NCBI GenBank assembly: GCA_036380875.1
Contig: DASVDX010000070.1
Span: 20,306 to 84,305, forward strand
Reading direction: 5' to 3'
From: ZC4RG17 sp036380875
GTDB lineage: Bacteria; Actinomycetota; Acidimicrobiia; Spongiisociales; ZC4RG35
DNA: 64,000 nt
Made by a program: the position numbers and the translations under genes. The notes under the pieces were generated by a model. The model was not told where the DNA came from. It saw only the letters and a program-made list of their open reading frames with translations, and searched no databases. Shown in pieces: positions 1-11,698 of this stretch. How positions within the stretch are numbered: position 1 is the stretch's first letter; the number at the start of each line of letters is the position of its first letter.

Positions 1-1248
1 CGGCGGTTCGGCTTCCCGGCGATCGAGACTCCGGTGTTCGAACGAGCCGACGTGCTCTTGACGAAGACCGGGGGAGAGACCGAACGCCAGGTCTACTTCG
101 TCCAATCGGCCGGGTCGCTCGAGGCGGGCGAGCCGCCCGATCTGGCGCTCCGCTTCGACCTCACCGTGCCGCTGGCCCGCTACGTCGCCGAGCACGAGCA
201 CGACCTGGTGTTCCCGTTCCGGCGCTCCCAGATCCAGCGCGTCTACCGGGGTGAGCGCCCCCAACGAGGCCGTTACCGGGAGTTCTATCAGTGCGACATC
301 GACGTCATCGATCGTGATGAGCTGTCTTTGCGTCACGACGCCGAAGTGGCGGCCGCGGCAATCGCCATCCTCGAGGATCTCGACATCGGCTCCGTGACCC
401 TGCGCTTGAACAGTCGCAAGCTGATGCGCCGCCTGTTGGAAGAGGTGGGCGTCACCGCAGAGGAAGCCCAGACCGAGGTCCTGCGGGAGATCGACAAACT
501 CGAGAAGAAGGGCGTCGACGCCGTCCGGAAGTCTCTCCTCGATTCCGGGATGTCCCCGGAATCGGTCTCCCGCCTCATCGAATGGACCACCATCTCCGCC
601 TCCGGCGTGGCGGACATCGAAGCGGCCCTGGCTTCCCTTCCCGTGAGGGCCGAGGCGGAAGCCGCCGAGCTGGCGGAAGTCTCGCGCACCATGGCCGCCC
701 TCGGCGTTTCAGAGGAGTCCTTCGCCCTCGACCTGTCTATCGCCCGCGGCCTCGATTACTACACCGGAACCGTCTACGAGACCCGGCTCGACGACCACCC
801 CGAACTGGGCAGCATCTGCTCGGGCGGCCGATACGACGACCTGGCCGGCCAGTACACGACCACGCGGCTCCCGGGCGTGGGGATCTCCATCGGCTTCACC
901 CGCCTCTTCTGGCAGCTCCGGGAGGCGGGGCTGCTTCCCCAGGGCACCTCCGCCGTGCCCGTCAGCGTGGCCCTCTTGTCCGACGCCGATCTCGAGTACT
1001 CGTTGGGGATCGCCGACCGGCTCCGCCGGGCCGGCATCGCCACCGAAACCCAGATGACCGCAGCCCGCCTGGGCAAACAATTGAAGGCAGCCGACCGACG
1101 AGGCTGCACCCTCGTCTTGATCGCTGGGGAGTCCGAGCGGGACCGGAACACCGTCGCTGTCCGCGACTTGGCCCGCGGGGAGCAAGTCGAGGTCGACCTC
1201 GACAACCTCGTCGACCACGTCACTCGTCGTTTGGCCCAGGAGCCCTGA
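1..1248 (+). CDS. hisS: Histidyl-tRNA synthetase, 5' end cut by the window
   Basis: Class II aminoacyl-tRNA synthetase that charges tRNA-His in the cytoplasm. The reading frame is open from base 1 (RRFGFPAIETPVFERADVL), so about 25 N-terminal residues lie outside the window. Visible motifs are the motif 2 region (VYRGERPQRGRYREFYQCD), the histidine-binding stretch ARGLDYYTGTVYE, the GGRYDDL loop and a C-terminal anticodon-binding domain ending near KAADRRGCTLVLIAGE. It is followed 6 bp later by aspS, the usual actinobacterial hisS-aspS pair. A GTG at 34 is internal to the conserved fold and is not the start. Confidence 0.97.
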   Translation, partial: RRFGFPAIETPVFERADVLLTKTGGETERQVYFVQSAGSLEAGEPPDLALRFDLTVPLARYVAEHEHDLVFPFRRSQIQRVYRGERPQRGRYREFYQCDIDVIDRDELSLRHDAEVAAAAIAILEDLDIGSVTLRLNSRKLMRRLLEEVGVTAEEAQTEVLREIDKLEKKGVDAVRKSLLDSGMSPESVSRLIEWTTISASGVADIEAALASLPVRAEAEAAELAEVSRTMAALGVSEESFALDLSIARGLDYYTGTVYETRLDDHPELGSICSGGRYDDLAGQYTTTRLPGVGISIGFTRLFWQLREAGLLPQGTSAVPVSVALLSDADLEYSLGIADRLRRAGIATETQMTAARLGKQLKAADRRGCTLVLIAGESERDRNTVAVRDLARGEQVEVDLDNLVDHVTRRLAQEP

Positions 1249-1254
1249 ATTCGA

Positions 1255-3030
1255 ATGAGATACAGAACGCATTTCACCACCGAGCTCGGAACCGGCCTGG
1301 TCGGCGAGCGTGTGCGGGTGGCCGGGTGGGTGGCCCGCCGCCGCGACCACGGGGGCATCGCCTTTCTCGACATCCGCGACGGGAAGGGCATCGTCCAGGT
1401 CGTGGTCGACCCTGCCAGGCTCCCGCACGTCGACGACCTTCGTATGGAGTACACGGTCACGATCGAAGGGGAAGTGACCGCCCGCCCCGAGGGGACCGTC
1501 AATCCGGAGCTGGTGACCGGCGAGATCGAAATCCAGGCATCCGAGCTCGAGATCCTCTCGCCCTCGGAGCCTCTGCCGTTCATGCTCGACGACCGGGTGG
1601 AGATCGACGAGCGGCTCCGCCTGCAGTACCGCTACCTCGACCTGCGCCGCCCCCGTATGGCAGCGAACCTGCGGGCGCGCTCCCGGGCGACGGCCGCCAT
1701 CCGACGGAGCCTCGACGAGCTGGGTTTCCTCGAGGTCGAAACTCCTACGCTCGTCCGGTCGACTCCGGAAGGCGCCCGGGACATGCTCGTTCCCTCCCGA
1801 CTGCGGCAGGGAGAGTTCTACGCATTGCCCCAGTCGCCACAGCTGTTCAAGCAGCTCCTGATGATCGCCGGGGTCGAGCGCTACTTCCAGATCGCCCGCT
1901 GCTACCGGGACGAGGACTTCCGGGCGGATCGACAAGTCGAGTTCACCCAGCTCGACCTCGAGGGCTCGTTCTGGGAGGCCGAAGACGTCCAAGCCGCCAT
2001 CGAGGTGGCCCTCGTGGCCGCCACCGAGGAGATCCGTGGCGTCGAGATCCCCCGTCCGTTCCCCCGGCTCACGTGGCGCGAGGCGATGGAGCGCTTCGGC
2101 ACCGACAAGCCCGACCTCCGGTTCGGGATGGAGATAGTGGACCTGTCGGATCTCTTCCGATCCACCGAGTTCGGCGTCTTCGCCTCCGTGCTCGGAGAAG
2201 GGGGGACGATCCGAGGGATCAACGCCGGAGAACGCGAGCTCTCCCGGGCCGATGCCGACAGCCTCGTCGAGCGGGCCAAGCAACTCGGCGGGAAAGGCCT
2301 CGTGTGGATGCAGGTGGAGGCGGATGGGAACCTGCGGTCACCCGTCGCCAAGTTCCTCTCCGACCCGGAGAGAGCCGGCCTGCTCGAACGTCTGGAGGCC
2401 AAGCCCGGCGAGGTGCTGCTCATCGCCGCCGACCGCTGGAAGACGGCTCTGGAGGTGCTCGGCGGCCTCCGCAACGACCTCGGCCGACCCAGGGGCCACG
2501 ACGAGCTCGCTTTCCTGTGGGTGACCGACTTCCCGATGTTCGAAGAAGAAGAGGACGGCAGGCTCACCTTCAGCCACCATCCCTTCACCATGCCGCAGTC
2601 GGTAGAGGAAATGCGGCGATCGCCGGAGACGGCGCTGGCCCAGGCCTACGACGTGGTGTTGAACGGCGTCGAGCTCGGCTCCGGCTCGATCAGGATCCAC
2701 GACCCCGAGATCCAGCGCCAAGTGTTCGAGATCCTCGGTATCGACCGCGAAAGTGCCGAGCGGCGCTTCGGGTGGTTCCTCGAGGCCCTGAATTACGGCA
2801 CACCGCCTCACGGCGGTTTCGCCTTCGGCATCGATCGCCTCGTCATGGTCCTCCAGGGAGAGAGCTCGATCCGGGAGGTCATGCCCTTCCCGAAGACGCA
2901 GACGGGTGTGGACCCGCTCACCTCGGCGCCGGCGCCGGTCGAAGAGTCGCAGCTCGCCGAGCTCGGCATCCAACTGCGACCCGAGGTGGCAGCCGCTCAC
3001 GCCGAAGCGGAGTCGCAGGCACAGGAGTGA
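1255..3030 (+). CDS. aspS: Aspartyl-tRNA synthetase (bacterial type)
   Basis: 591-residue class II synthetase for tRNA-Asp. The N-terminal OB-fold anticodon domain is at about residues 1-110 (GWVARRRDHGGIAFLDIRD). The catalytic domain has the flipping-loop region QSPQLFKQLLM, motif 2 with CYRDEDFRADRQVEFTQLD, the large bacterial GAD insertion (about 290-420) and motif 3 (GFAFGIDRLVM). The length is normal for the bacterial type. Whether it also charges tRNA-Asn cannot be told, because no gat genes are in view. The start ATG lies 6 bp after hisS, and the stop overlaps the next start (GTGA). Confidence 0.97.
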   Translation: MRYRTHFTTELGTGLVGERVRVAGWVARRRDHGGIAFLDIRDGKGIVQVVVDPARLPHVDDLRMEYTVTIEGEVTARPEGTVNPELVTGEIEIQASELEILSPSEPLPFMLDDRVEIDERLRLQYRYLDLRRPRMAANLRARSRATAAIRRSLDELGFLEVETPTLVRSTPEGARDMLVPSRLRQGEFYALPQSPQLFKQLLMIAGVERYFQIARCYRDEDFRADRQVEFTQLDLEGSFWEAEDVQAAIEVALVAATEEIRGVEIPRPFPRLTWREAMERFGTDKPDLRFGMEIVDLSDLFRSTEFGVFASVLGEGGTIRGINAGERELSRADADSLVERAKQLGGKGLVWMQVEADGNLRSPVAKFLSDPERAGLLERLEAKPGEVLLIAADRWKTALEVLGGLRNDLGRPRGHDELAFLWVTDFPMFEEEEDGRLTFSHHPFTMPQSVEEMRRSPETALAQAYDVVLNGVELGSGSIRIHDPEIQRQVFEILGIDRESAERRFGWFLEALNYGTPPHGGFAFGIDRLVMVLQGESSIREVMPFPKTQTGVDPLTSAPAPVEESQLAELGIQLRPEVAAAHAEAESQAQE

Positions 3031-3956
3031 CGGCCGCTCCTTTCGACCAGGTCGAACAGGAAGTGATAGGCCACTACGCGGCCGGTGACTATCGAGCCGC
3101 TCTCGCCGTCCTCGACCGATCTGGTCCGAACCTCCCCGGCCAGTGGGAGCGCGTGGCCTACTGGCGGGCCTGCCTCCTGGCCCGCTCCGGGCACACGGAG
3201 GAAGCCGTCGATGTGCTGACCCAGGCGTTCGAGGCGGGCGCCTGGTGGTCGCCACGCCTCTTGGAGCTCGAAGCCGATCTGGATCCCTTGTGGGAGCACC
3301 CCGCCTACCGGCCGCTCCTCGAGAAGATGGAGGAGCGCCGGCGCCGCTGGCGACCCCGAGTCACGGGGCTGTATGTGGGAGGTGTCGGAGGCGGCTGGCC
3401 GTTCCTGGGCCTCCACGGCCGCAATCAGATCTTCGAGACCGACGCCGCCCGGATCACCGGCGCCCTGGGAGAGGGATGGGAGGTGGCCGTCCCCGAATCG
3501 AGCCAGCGGATCGCGTCTGACGGGCCGGTGTGGGACGACGCCGGTGGCTGCTGTGACCAGGTCCTCGCCGTCGCCGACGCCCTGTGGCCCGACCGCCCGT
3601 TCGTGCTCGGAGGCTTCTCCCAGGGTGGGAGGCGGGCCCTCCAGATCGGGCTGCGCCACGGGCAGCGGATCCCTGCCGTCCTCGCCGTGTCCCCGATGTT
3701 GCTCCGGGGCAGTGAGATCGCCGAGGTGATCGAATGGCTCGGCCATCCGCCCTGGCCCCTCGTAGCGATAGTGGCAGGCGAGGAAGATCCGGCCACTCGC
3801 GGCGTGGCGACGGTGGTTCGCCACCTCGAAGAGGAGGGGATCGAGACGATCGTCGAACTGGTCGCCGATTCCGGGCACCGTTGGCTCGAGCCCCCGCGCC
3901 GTGTCCTGGCCGCGCTGGCGACACGTATCGCCGAGCGAGCCACCCAGTCGGATTGA
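3027..3956 (+). CDS. Alpha/beta serine hydrolase with a TPR-like N-terminal region
   Basis: 309 residues from a GTG that overlaps the aspS stop by 4 bp. The first ~100 residues form a helical tetratricopeptide-like segment (GDYRAALAVLD, ARSGHTEEAVDVL). The rest is an alpha/beta hydrolase resembling the carboxylesterase/phospholipase group: nucleophile elbow GGFSQGGR, a late acidic residue in GEEDPAT and a histidine in DSGHRW complete a plausible Ser-Asp-His triad. The substrate is unknown. The frame is open far upstream, but that part is out of register with the real hisS and aspS and is not coding. Its tight coupling to aspS is positional and does not suggest a role in translation. Confidence 0.82.
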   Translation: MTAAPFDQVEQEVIGHYAAGDYRAALAVLDRSGPNLPGQWERVAYWRACLLARSGHTEEAVDVLTQAFEAGAWWSPRLLELEADLDPLWEHPAYRPLLEKMEERRRRWRPRVTGLYVGGVGGGWPFLGLHGRNQIFETDAARITGALGEGWEVAVPESSQRIASDGPVWDDAGGCCDQVLAVADALWPDRPFVLGGFSQGGRRALQIGLRHGQRIPAVLAVSPMLLRGSEIAEVIEWLGHPPWPLVAIVAGEEDPATRGVATVVRHLEEEGIETIVELVADSGHRWLEPPRRVLAALATRIAERATQSD

Positions 3957-3969
3957 GGGACCGCCCCGG

Positions 3970-3975
3970 TACCCT
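3970..3975 (+). promoter_or_regulatory. Putative -10 box for rarA (leaderless)
   Basis: TACCCT lies 10 nt upstream of the rarA ATG, with no Shine-Dalgarno between them. It matches the TANNNT actinobacterial -10 pattern and suggests transcription starts at or next to the start codon. No clear -35 is visible. Confidence 0.4.
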
Positions 3976-3985
3976 CGACGCAGAC

Positions 3986-5326
3986 ATGGACGACCTGTTC
4001 GCCGCCCGGGCGGAACAAAACCTCGAGTCGGTGGCTCCCCTCGCCACACGCATGCGCCCCCGCAACCTGGACGAGGTGGTAGGACAGCCCGCCTTGCTCG
4101 CGCCCGGAGCGGCGTTCCGGCGGGTGGTGGAGTCCGGCAACCCGGTCTCGATGATCCTCTGGGGCCCGCCCGGAACCGGAAAGACCACCCTTGCCCGCCT
4201 CGTCGCCCATCACACGGCAGCCGCCTTCGAGACGCTGTCAGCCACGTCCGCCGGCGTCAAGGACGTGCGCGAGGTGCTGAGCCGGGCTCGCCAGCGCCTG
4301 GAGATGGACGAGAAGCGCACCGTGCTGTTCCTCGACGAGATCCACCGGTTCTCGAAGAACCAGCAGGACGCTCTCCTTCCGGGAGTGGAGGACGGCACCA
4401 TCGTCCTTATCGGGGCGACGACCGAGAACCCCTTCTTCGAGGTCAACAGCCCGCTGATCTCCCGGTCCACCCTCTTCCGCCTCGAACCCCTGGAGCCCGA
4501 GCATCTCGAAGCCTTGATCGACCGGGCGATGACCGACCGGGAGCGAGGGCTCGGCGGCCGCAACCTGAAGATCGATCCCGAGGCGAGAGCGGCCCTGGCT
4601 CGACGTACCGGAGGCGACGCCCGACTGTCCCTCAACACCCTGGAGGTGGCCGCCACCTTGGCGGAGGGCAGGGGCTCCGCCACGGTCGAGACCGAAGACG
4701 TAGAAGAGGCGTTGCAGCGCCGGATCGTTCGTTACGACAAGGCCGGCGACGTCCACTACGACGTCATCTCCGCCTTCATCAAGAGCCTCCGCGGTTCCGA
4801 CCCGGACGCCGCCGTGTACTGGCTGCATCTCATGCTCGAGGGCGGCGAGGACCCCGAGTTCATCGCCCGGCGGATGGTGATCTTCGCCTCCGAGGACGTC
4901 GGCCTGGCCGACAACCGAGCTCTCGAAGTGGCCGTGGCAGCGGCCCACGCCCTCGCTTTCGTCGGTTTGCCCGAGGCGGCATTCGCCCTGACCCACGCTG
5001 CCCTGTACCTGGCGACCGCCCCGAAGTCGAACTCGGTGACCACCACGATGGCTGCGGCCAGAAAGGCGGTGCGGGAAGGTCCTGCCCCTGTCGTGCCTCC
5101 CCATCTGCGCGACGCCCACTACCCGGGGGCGGGCGAGATCGGCCACGGCGAGGGTTATCGGTACCCCCACGACTACCCGGGCCACATCGTCGACCAGCGC
5201 TACTGGCCGGAGGGCCAGGAGCCGCTCACCCTGTATCGCCCCAGCCGGCAGGGAGCGGAGAAGGCCCGGGCGGAGTGGTTCGCGGAGCTGGAGGCGTCGA
5301 TAGGCCGAAAGCGGAACCGGGAGTGA
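3986..5326 (+). CDS. rarA: Replication-associated recombination protein A (AAA+ ATPase)
   Basis: 446-residue AAA+ ATPase of the RarA/MgsA/WRNIP1 family, related to clamp loaders and acting at stalled replication forks. It has Walker A GPPGTGKTTLA, Walker B VLFLDEIHRFSKNQQDALLP, sensor 1 IGATTENP and the C-terminal tetramerisation domain (KAGDVHYDVISAFIKSLRGSD, ARRMVIFASEDVGLAD). I chose the ATG at 3986 because the family begins with a short MDDLF-like segment before RPRNLDEVVGQ, and because a -10-like TACCCT sits 10 nt upstream. Its position between aspS and alaS is conserved in Actinobacteria. Confidence 0.95.
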   Translation: MDDLFAARAEQNLESVAPLATRMRPRNLDEVVGQPALLAPGAAFRRVVESGNPVSMILWGPPGTGKTTLARLVAHHTAAAFETLSATSAGVKDVREVLSRARQRLEMDEKRTVLFLDEIHRFSKNQQDALLPGVEDGTIVLIGATTENPFFEVNSPLISRSTLFRLEPLEPEHLEALIDRAMTDRERGLGGRNLKIDPEARAALARRTGGDARLSLNTLEVAATLAEGRGSATVETEDVEEALQRRIVRYDKAGDVHYDVISAFIKSLRGSDPDAAVYWLHLMLEGGEDPEFIARRMVIFASEDVGLADNRALEVAVAAAHALAFVGLPEAAFALTHAALYLATAPKSNSVTTTMAAARKAVREGPAPVVPPHLRDAHYPGAGEIGHGEGYRYPHDYPGHIVDQRYWPEGQEPLTLYRPSRQGAEKARAEWFAELEASIGRKRNRE

Positions 5327-5332
5327 GTCGGC

Positions 5333-5338
5333 TACCCT
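5333..5338 (+). promoter_or_regulatory. Putative -10 box upstream of the 57-residue gene
   Basis: TACCCT ends 7 nt before the ATG at 5346, and no Shine-Dalgarno is present. It could drive a leaderless transcript that continues into alaS. Confidence 0.35.
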
Positions 5339-5345
5339 TCCCCGC

Positions 5346-5519
5346 ATGCTCGATCGGTTGTGGTGGTTCGCCACTGGGCTCCTGGCGGGGGGCCTCGTCA
5401 CCGTTCGCGCGTTGCGCCGCAAGCCGACCCCGGCCGACCTGAGACGAGCAGCGGCGTACACCGGCGCCGATATCCTCGAACTCGCCGCTCGAGCTATCCG
5501 GCCGCCTCGCCGCCGCTGA
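5346..5519 (+). CDS. Small single-span membrane protein, hypothetical
   Basis: 57-residue frame beginning MLDRLWWFATGLLAGGLVTV, followed by a basic, proline-rich tail (RALRRKPTPADLRRAAAY... ending RPPRRR). The first ~22 residues form one hydrophobic segment with positive charges after it, so the C-terminus is probably cytoplasmic. It sits in the short gap between rarA and alaS, where other Actinobacteria also carry tiny membrane-anchored ORFs. The -10-like TACCCT just upstream supports expression. The function is unknown, and a chance frame cannot be excluded. Confidence 0.55.
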   Translation: MLDRLWWFATGLLAGGLVTVRALRRKPTPADLRRAAAYTGADILELAARAIRPPRRR

Positions 5520-5571
5520 GCCCCTGCGGCATCGCACCCAGCGCCCTACCGACCACCACATAGACGAACTG

Positions 5572-8204
<2,633 letters not shown>

Positions 8205-8205
<1 letters not shown>

Positions 8206-8618
8206 TGGGCAGGGTCCTGGCGGTCGACCCGGGCACCACCCGAGTCGGGCTGGCGATCAGCGATCCCCTGGGGCTCACCGCCCAGCCGCTCGAGGTCGTG
8301 CCCGCCGACTCGGCGGTCGAACACGTGGCCCGACTGTGTGAGGAGCTCGACGTCGAGGAGGTCATCGTCGGGCTGCCCGTCACCGAGAAAGGCGAGGAGA
8401 AGGAATCGGCTGTCATGGCTCGCAGAATGGCCGCCGACATCGAGTCCGCAACCGGTCTGGTCGTGACTACTGTCGACGAGCGCTACACCACGCGAATTGC
8501 TGACTCAGTGATGCTCGAAGCCGGTACCAGACGACGAAAGCGGCGGAGCGCCGTCGACAAGGTCGCCGCCGCCGTGCTGCTCCGCGGCTACCTCGATCGT
8601 CGTGGAGAAGCAAGGTGA
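8205..8618 (+). CDS. ruvX: Putative Holliday junction resolvase / pre-16S rRNA nuclease (YqgF family)
   Basis: 137-residue RNase H-fold protein, normal length for YqgF/RuvX. Acidic catalytic residues lie in AVDPGTTRVGLAISDP, near VEEVIVGLP and in TTVDERYTT. The family has been assigned both to 5' maturation of 16S rRNA and to Holliday-junction resolution; the sequence alone does not separate these roles. It is translationally coupled to alaS upstream and mltG downstream (4-bp overlap), which is the standard actinobacterial alaS-ruvX-mltG-aroE order. Confidence 0.93.
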
Positions 8619-9706
8619 GCTTGGAGCCCGTGCCGCCTCCACCGACCTTTTCCCGCCTCGGTCGAATCGGGGCGATCATCGCCCTGGTGATCGTCGCCGG
8701 GGTAGCGATCGTCGGTGGCGCCTCGTATCTCGGCCGCCAGGTCGGCGGTGTCCTGAACAACAACGACGATCGGGTCGATGTGGAGCCGGGCCTCGAAGTC
8801 GAGGTCGTCATCCCCCAGGGCGCCAGCGCCCAGGACATCGCCGCGATCCTCGCCGGCAAGGGTGTAGTGGCCCGCGCCGCGGAATTCGAGGCGCTGGTCC
8901 GCACCGAGGGCGCCGCCGCCGAGCTCAAGGCAGGCACGTACCAGCTCGTCACCGGGATGCAGCCGGCCGAAGTCCTCGAAGCGCTGCGGACCGGCCCGCT
9001 CGTAGACGTGTATCGGATCACCATCCGCGAGGGGTTGCGGGTGGGGGAGATGCTCCGAATCCTATCCGAAGGATCGGGGATGCCCGTCGAGGAGTTCGAA
9101 GAAGCGCTCCAGAGCGGTGATGTCACCACGACCCTCAAAGAGATGCCCGAGTCTCCGTCCCTCCAGGACTGGGAAGGGCTCCTCTTCCCCGACACCTACG
9201 AGTTCTCCCAGCAGTCGACGGCTGTCAGCATCCTCCAGCGCCTCTCCAACACCATGCAGGCGAGGGTTGAGAGCATCGACTGGACGGCCTTCGAGGACGA
9301 CGGCTTCACCATCTACGAGGGGATCATCATGGCGTCGCTCATCGAGTCCGAGGTGCGGGTGGCCGAAGAGCGGCCGCTGGTGTCGAGCGTGATCCACAAC
9401 CGTCTCGACGAGGGAATGCCCCTCCAGATCGACGCTACCGTGCTCTACGCCCTCGGCACCCGGTCTCCCGAGGATTTCGACCGGGAGGTGGACTCGCCTT
9501 ACAACACCTATCAGAACGCCGGTCTGCCACCCACCCCGATCGCTTCGCCGGGGCGGGCATCACTCGAGGCGGCCGCCAACCCGGCCGACACGAACTTCTT
9601 CTACTACGTGCTTTCCAGCGAAGACGGCAGCCACACGTTCTCTGAGACGCTCGAAGAGCACAACGAGGCGGTTCGGAAGGCTCGAGAGGACGGAGTTCTC
9701 CCGTAG
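8615..9706 (+). CDS. mltG: Endolytic murein transglycosylase MltG
   Basis: 363 residues. An N-terminal cytoplasmic stub of ~20 residues is followed by one transmembrane helix (IGAIIALVIVAGVAIVGGASYL). After that come a LysM-like region and the YceG domain with the catalytic glutamate in MASLIESEVR and the signature stretches SVIHNRLDEGMPLQIDATV and YNTYQNAGLPPTPIASPG. It cleaves nascent glycan strands on the outer face of the membrane and so sets strand length. The GTG start overlaps the ruvX stop. Its stop shares one base with the aroE start. Confidence 0.95.
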   Translation: MSLEPVPPPPTFSRLGRIGAIIALVIVAGVAIVGGASYLGRQVGGVLNNNDDRVDVEPGLEVEVVIPQGASAQDIAAILAGKGVVARAAEFEALVRTEGAAAELKAGTYQLVTGMQPAEVLEALRTGPLVDVYRITIREGLRVGEMLRILSEGSGMPVEEFEEALQSGDVTTTLKEMPESPSLQDWEGLLFPDTYEFSQQSTAVSILQRLSNTMQARVESIDWTAFEDDGFTIYEGIIMASLIESEVRVAEERPLVSSVIHNRLDEGMPLQIDATVLYALGTRSPEDFDREVDSPYNTYQNAGLPPTPIASPGRASLEAAANPADTNFFYYVLSSEDGSHTFSETLEEHNEAVRKAREDGVLP

Positions 9707-10518
9707 TGACACATCCGCTCCGGCTGGCGGTGATCGGCGATCCCATATCCCACTCCCGGTCGCCGGCGATCCACACCGCCGCTCTCGCCGCCCTGGGAAT
9801 CGACGGAACCTACGAGGCGCGTCGCGTGCCCAGTTCGGAGATGGAGTCCGTCATAGAGGACTTGCGAGCTGGTCTCCTCGACGGGGTCAACGTCACAATG
9901 CCTCTGAAGGGTGTGGCTGCAGCCCTGGTGGACGAGATCACCGACGAAGCTCGCCGCTCCGGCTCGGTGAACACCATCGTTCGCCTGCCCGACGGGCGCC
10001 TGAAGGGCTACAGCACGGACATCACCGCACTCGGGCGCCTCTGGCCGTCCGACTCGGAGCCTGTTCTGATCCTGGGAGCGGGGGGAGCCGCCGCCGCGGC
10101 TTGCCTGGCGGCGCGGGGTCGCACGCTGTACGTGTCGGCCCGCCGAGCGGGAACCGTGGCCGCCCTCGCCGACCGTCTCGACTCCGGCACGATCGTAGAG
10201 GTGCCGTGGGGGACGGCCGTCGTCGATGCGGTGGTCGTCAACGCCACCCCTCTCGGCATGGCCGGCGAGCCGCTTCCCCCCAGGATCGTGCCGCTGGCGT
10301 CGGCCCTGATCGATCTCGCCTACGGCACGGAGGTGACGCCTGCGGTCGCCGAAGCACGTGGTCTGGGGCTTCCTACCGTCGACGGGCTGGAGTTCCTCGT
10401 TGCCCAGGCCGCCGACTCGTTTCGCTTGTGGACAGGGCGCGAGCCGCCGATAGACGTGATGACCGAGGCGGCACTAAATCCCTCAAGCCGGGCCGCTGAG
10501 GCACCGAATCATCACTGA
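9706..10518 (+). CDS. aroE: Shikimate dehydrogenase
   Basis: 270 residues. It reduces 3-dehydroshikimate to shikimate with NADPH, the fourth step of aromatic amino-acid and chorismate synthesis. The substrate-binding segment IGDPISHSRSP, the catalytic lysine in NVTMPLKG and the aspartate in GYSTDI are present, followed by a Rossmann motif LGAGGAAAA and NATPLGM. The GTG start is coupled to mltG. The other shikimate genes (aroC, aroK, aroB) follow 2 kb downstream after two unrelated genes. Confidence 0.96.
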   Translation: MTHPLRLAVIGDPISHSRSPAIHTAALAALGIDGTYEARRVPSSEMESVIEDLRAGLLDGVNVTMPLKGVAAALVDEITDEARRSGSVNTIVRLPDGRLKGYSTDITALGRLWPSDSEPVLILGAGGAAAAACLAARGRTLYVSARRAGTVAALADRLDSGTIVEVPWGTAVVDAVVVNATPLGMAGEPLPPRIVPLASALIDLAYGTEVTPAVAEARGLGLPTVDGLEFLVAQAADSFRLWTGREPPIDVMTEAALNPSSRAAEAPNHH

Positions 10519-10547
10519 CGGCGAAGGGAAGTACCAAGGAGAAGCCC

Positions 10548-11645
10548 ATGTCGCTCAGCGGAAAACTGGACGTCTTTCCTCTCGAGGAGGTCCTCCGCCT
10601 TCTCGCGAGGTCACAACAGAACGGGTGTCTTCGTGTAGACGGCGAGTCCGCCGGACGCATCTACATGGAGGGTGGCTACCTGACCTATGCCACCGTGGAA
10701 AGCGACGAAGTTCTCCGCGATCGCCTGGTCGCTGCCGGCGTGGTCACCGAAGAGGGTCTCAGCCGCCTCGACATCTCCCGCGGCACTCTGACCGATGCCG
10801 TTGCTCCTTCCGCTTCGGCGTCGGCGCTCACAGAATTGGTGCGTGAGCACAGCGTCGAGTCCCTGTACCGGATTCGCCGTCCCGGTACTGGCGCTTTCGA
10901 GTTCGTCGCCGACGCCAACCCCCGTTATCCGACGGGCCAGACGTTCGACGTAGAGAGCACCATCGCCGACGCAGAGCGGCGGGCTTCGGAGTGGGCCGAC
11001 ATCGAGACCATCGTCCCCGATCTCACCACGCTGTGGCGCATGGTGCCCGAGATCGAGGAAGAGTCCGTCAACCTCAGTGACACCGCCTGGCGATTCCTGG
11101 CGGCGATGGATGGCTCCTGCTCTGTCGAGGCCCTCGCCGACCGTCTGGGCATGACCAAGTTCCAGACCGCGCGGCGCATGGCCGAGATGGCTCGGGCGCA
11201 TCTCGTGGAGCCCATGCCAGCGCCGTCCTACGAGACGCCTGGCTACGACACGGCCTACAACGCCACCGACATCTACCAGCCGGCACCGGAGCCGGAGTAC
11301 ACGACCGAACCGGAGCCGGAGGCGGTGGAGGAGCCGGCGGCGGGTGTGGTCGAGGCGCCGACGCCGGATCCTGACCGCTCGTGGTGGTCCGAGACCAATG
11401 CCGAGGAAGCTCTGCCGACGGGTGTCGCCGACAACACCTTCGAGACTCCCGCCGAGGACGAAGGCACCGAGGAACCTGCCACCGTCGAGCCGCAGGCCGA
11501 GGAGTCGTTCCTCGAGACGGTCTTCAGCGAACTGGAGAAGACCGAGGAGTCGACCGAAGAGCACGAGGACTCCGAGGAGAGCGGGTTCGGTCTGCTGCGG
11601 CGCCGGGGCTTGGGCGCTGCTTTCCGAGAGCTTGCCGACAGCTGA
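10548..11645 (+). CDS. DUF4388 (PATAN-like) protein with winged-helix segment and acidic disordered tail
   Basis: 365 residues behind a clear Shine-Dalgarno (AAGGAG, 7 nt from ATG). Residues ~1-125 resemble DUF4388 (SGKLDVFPLEEVLRLLARS, GRIYMEGGYLTYA), a domain often found in bacterial signalling and motility proteins. Residues ~165-215 look like a winged helix (DGSCSVEALADRLGMTKFQ). Residues ~220-335 are strongly Glu/Pro/Thr-rich and probably disordered. A short basic stretch (GLLRRRGLGAAFRELADS) ends the protein. It lies just upstream of a prepilin peptidase, so a link to type IV pilus regulation is possible but unproven. Confidence 0.72.
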   Translation: MSLSGKLDVFPLEEVLRLLARSQQNGCLRVDGESAGRIYMEGGYLTYATVESDEVLRDRLVAAGVVTEEGLSRLDISRGTLTDAVAPSASASALTELVREHSVESLYRIRRPGTGAFEFVADANPRYPTGQTFDVESTIADAERRASEWADIETIVPDLTTLWRMVPEIEEESVNLSDTAWRFLAAMDGSCSVEALADRLGMTKFQTARRMAEMARAHLVEPMPAPSYETPGYDTAYNATDIYQPAPEPEYTTEPEPEAVEEPAAGVVEAPTPDPDRSWWSETNAEEALPTGVADNTFETPAEDEGTEEPATVEPQAEESFLETVFSELEKTEESTEEHEDSEESGFGLLRRRGLGAAFRELADS

Positions 11646-11682
11646 ACCCTTGCGGCTGAAGATGAGGGCGACGTCGCCGGGC

Positions 11683-11688
11683 TAGCAT
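11683..11688 (+). promoter_or_regulatory. Putative -10 box for the prepilin peptidase gene (leaderless)
   Basis: TAGCAT lies 10 nt before the GTG at 11699, and there is no Shine-Dalgarno. This is the same arrangement as several other genes in the window. Confidence 0.4.
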
Positions 11689-11698
11689 CGCGAGCCCC

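Noticed and set aside
709..2283. 524-codon minus-strand open frame
   Set aside because: It lies antisense to hisS and aspS and has no recognisable domains; the frame is open because of G/C at third codon positions of the real genes.
582..3026. Very long plus-strand open frame ahead of the hydrolase gene
   Set aside because: It runs in the wrong register through hisS and aspS and is Arg/Pro/Gly-rich, a typical high-G+C shadow. Only the part from GTG 3027 is coding.
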